A stretch of DNA of 64,000 bases from Candidatus Raymondbacteria bacterium RIFOXYA2_FULL_49_16 (GTDB lineage Bacteria; Fibrobacterota; OXYB2-FULL-49-7; XYB2-FULL-49-35). Within the stretch, counting starts at the first letter, position 1; each line of letters starts with the position of its first letter. The position numbers were made by a program, and so were the translations under genes. Positions 62,744 through 64,000 of this stretch are shown one piece after another. The stretch is from positions 1 through 64,000 of the forward strand of contig MFYT01000001.1 in NCBI GenBank assembly GCA_001789205.1, in the 5' to 3' direction. Below the pieces are notes generated by a model that searched no databases, was not told the DNA's origin, and saw only the letters and a list, made by a program, of their open reading frames with translations.

Positions 62744-63607
62744 ATGAATCTTGGTATTATTGGCGCGGAAAACACCCATGCCGCCGCAATTGCCAGATTG
62801 CTGAACGTCGAGAAAAAGATCAGTGGTTTTAGGGTAAGCCACATATGGGGAGAAACAGAGGCCTTTGCACACGCTGCGGCCTTGGCCGGACAGATACCCA
62901 CTATTGTTACAAAGCCCGAACACATGATCGGTCAGGTTGACTGTATTATGATAGACCATCGCCACGGCAAATATCATACGCCTGCGGCAATTCCATTTAT
63001 AAAAGCGGGTATTCCGGTTTTCATCGATAAACCCCTGAGCACGTCGTTTGCAGAGGCAAAAAAGTTCCTCGCCTTTTGCGCCCGGAACTGTGTTCCGGTC
63101 ACCACCCTTAGCGCCATGCCTTGCCAGGATTCATTCAAGGAGATCCGCGGGAAAATCAAGGGGCTGGGAAAAATACGAGCACTCAGTTTCAACGGTCCTG
63201 GAGATTATAAAAGCAAATACGGCGGGATCATGTTCTATGGAATCCACCAGGCCGATATGATGGTCGAGTTGGTGGGTTCTGCGCCAGCCTCAGTACGGGT
63301 CAGCGTATGCCGGAACTCCTGCTCAGCCATATGCGCGTATCCTGACACATGCATTGCGACAATCACCATGATTCCAGGCCTGGAATCATTCTACGTCACG
63401 GCAATGGGGGATAAGGGGTCTTTTCACTGTGCCGTGGCCACGGACCAAAATGTGTTCCTTGGCTCTGCCAGGATATTTACCACAATGTTCCGTACAGGCA
63501 AGGAACCGTTTACGCACGAGCGTATGCTGGCCCCTATTGCGCTCCTTGATGCCATGGCCCGGTCGTTGAAAAATAAGAAGTGGGTCAAAGTCCCTGTTGT
63601 TGCATGA
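62744..63607 (+). CDS. Gfo/Idh/MocA-like oxidoreductase (short form)
   Basis: A 287-residue member of the Gfo/Idh/MocA family. NLGIIGAENTHAAAIARLLN is an unusual dinucleotide site without the full GxGxxG, IMIDHRHGKYHTPAAIPFIK and IPVFIDKPLSTSFAEAKKFL (catalytic Lys) are typical. The C-terminal domain is shorter than in the other two family members here and shows GGIMFYGIHQADMMVELVG with a His. AAAGGAATAGTCA precedes the ATG, 11 bases after the previous gene. The altered cofactor site may mean a different cofactor or reduced activity. Confidence 0.85.
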   Translation: MNLGIIGAENTHAAAIARLLNVEKKISGFRVSHIWGETEAFAHAAALAGQIPTIVTKPEHMIGQVDCIMIDHRHGKYHTPAAIPFIKAGIPVFIDKPLSTSFAEAKKFLAFCARNCVPVTTLSAMPCQDSFKEIRGKIKGLGKIRALSFNGPGDYKSKYGGIMFYGIHQADMMVELVGSAPASVRVSVCRNSCSAICAYPDTCIATITMIPGLESFYVTAMGDKGSFHCAVATDQNVFLGSARIFTTMFRTGKEPFTHERMLAPIALLDAMARSLKNKKWVKVPVVA

Positions 63608-63635
63608 ATCTTCAGCATGAAATGCCCCATTACTG

Positions 63636-64000
63636 ATGATGAATAAAAAAACCGTTCCGCTTTTTCTTGCCGGTTGCGTTGGCGGGGGCGTAGGATTGTA
63701 CCTGATCCTTATGCTGGTAAGTTGGTGGGTCAGGCCTGCCATGCTGCAACAACCTCCCGCATATAAAGCCGAGGAACTAAAGAAAGTTGAGACGCTGAGA
63801 CGCGTCTCCATTGATCCTGATAATCTTCCTGTCATTCATCGCGATGTTGACTACAACCAAGGGCGCACCGCCGCTTGGTATCCGAAGAATGAGGCGCCGG
63901 CACTTTCCGCATTGGTAAAAGAAAACAGGCTGCCCGCTTTGCCTGAACGGATCGGCAAGGAGCCGATTGTAGTGGAAGGGGTAGAGGGTATAGGCGCCTA
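63636..64000 (+). CDS. ABC transporter solute-binding protein, family 5-like (3' end outside window)
   Basis: The first 121 residues of a gene cut by the window end. A single membrane or signal segment (LFLAGCVGGGVGLYLILMLV) is followed by a linker and then by EAPALSALVKENRLPALPER, IGKEPIVVEGVEGIGAY, the start seen in family 5 (peptide or oligosaccharide type) solute-binding proteins. The open frame is unbroken to the edge. It is last visible in the ROK operon, 28 bases after the oxidoreductase gene, and would bring in the glycan products. Two ATGs in tandem are possible starts. Confidence 0.72.
   Translation, partial: MMNKKTVPLFLAGCVGGGVGLYLILMLVSWWVRPAMLQQPPAYKAEELKKVETLRRVSIDPDNLPVIHRDVDYNQGRTAAWYPKNEAPALSALVKENRLPALPERIGKEPIVVEGVEGIGA

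Overview
The window looks like a chromosomal segment of an anaerobic, polysaccharide-degrading bacterium of the FCB/Fibrobacterota type. About ten secreted proteins end in the same C-terminal domain (an NPFNP-like start, then IYDI.GK, then W..G, then SG.Y, then a final KK..LIK), which resembles the sorting domain of type IX secretion substrates. The cytoplasmic genes are rich in oxygen and peroxide defence of the anaerobe kind: rubredoxin, flavodiiron protein, desulfoferrodoxin, rubrerythrin and several ferritin-like proteins. Two genes carry an in-frame TGA where relatives have a cysteine, which suggests selenocysteine. Phylum placement is inference. No rRNA, tRNA or CRISPR array was seen.

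Layout. (1) 1-9 kb, AT-rich and all on the minus strand: a repeat-rich secreted propeller gene cut by the window edge, a beta-helix lipoprotein, a group II intron, and a restriction-modification set (NotI-like nuclease, C5 methyltransferase, Vsr). Two 60-bp attC-like inverted repeats with covarying stems sit just downstream of the lipoprotein gene and of the nuclease gene, as in an integron cassette array. (2) 9-14.6 kb: a secreted sialate O-acetylesterase-like protein, a DUF2400 protein and a TIGR03790 protein. (3) 14.7-28.6 kb: redox block. Thioredoxin with a DUF6132-like putative selenoprotein, a HesB-like selenoprotein with an FmdB zinc ribbon, a regulator that fuses an arsenate-reductase/LMW-phosphatase domain to PAS, sigma-54 AAA+ and Fis domains, ferritin-like proteins, a flavin reductase, ptsI, a rub-fprA-ftn-dfx operon, rubrerythrin, pgl, zwf and metF. 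Five sites of the -24/-12 type (GG-N10-GC) precede the main units of this block, so I infer a sigma-54 regulon run by the fused regulator. (4) 28.7-32.8 kb: an EF-hand protein, then a Spy-like lipoprotein, an ECF sigma factor, a zinc-finger anti-sigma factor and an orphan IS3-type OrfA.

(5) 32.8-64 kb: a large glycan locus. It has two paralogous AraC-type regulators with divergent N-termini, three Gfo/Idh/MocA oxidoreductases, two paralogous beta-helix proteins, a phosphoesterase, a GH20b/GH84-like multidomain protein, a heparinase II/III protein, a PQQ-type propeller, and a ROK-regulated operon (DegT aminotransferase, amidohydrolase, UroD-like protein, SASA esterase, secreted propeller-like protein, oxidoreductase, start of a family 5 solute-binding protein). 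The enzymes fit capture and breakdown of an acetylated, acidic or amino-sugar polysaccharide, but the substrate cannot be named from sequence alone.
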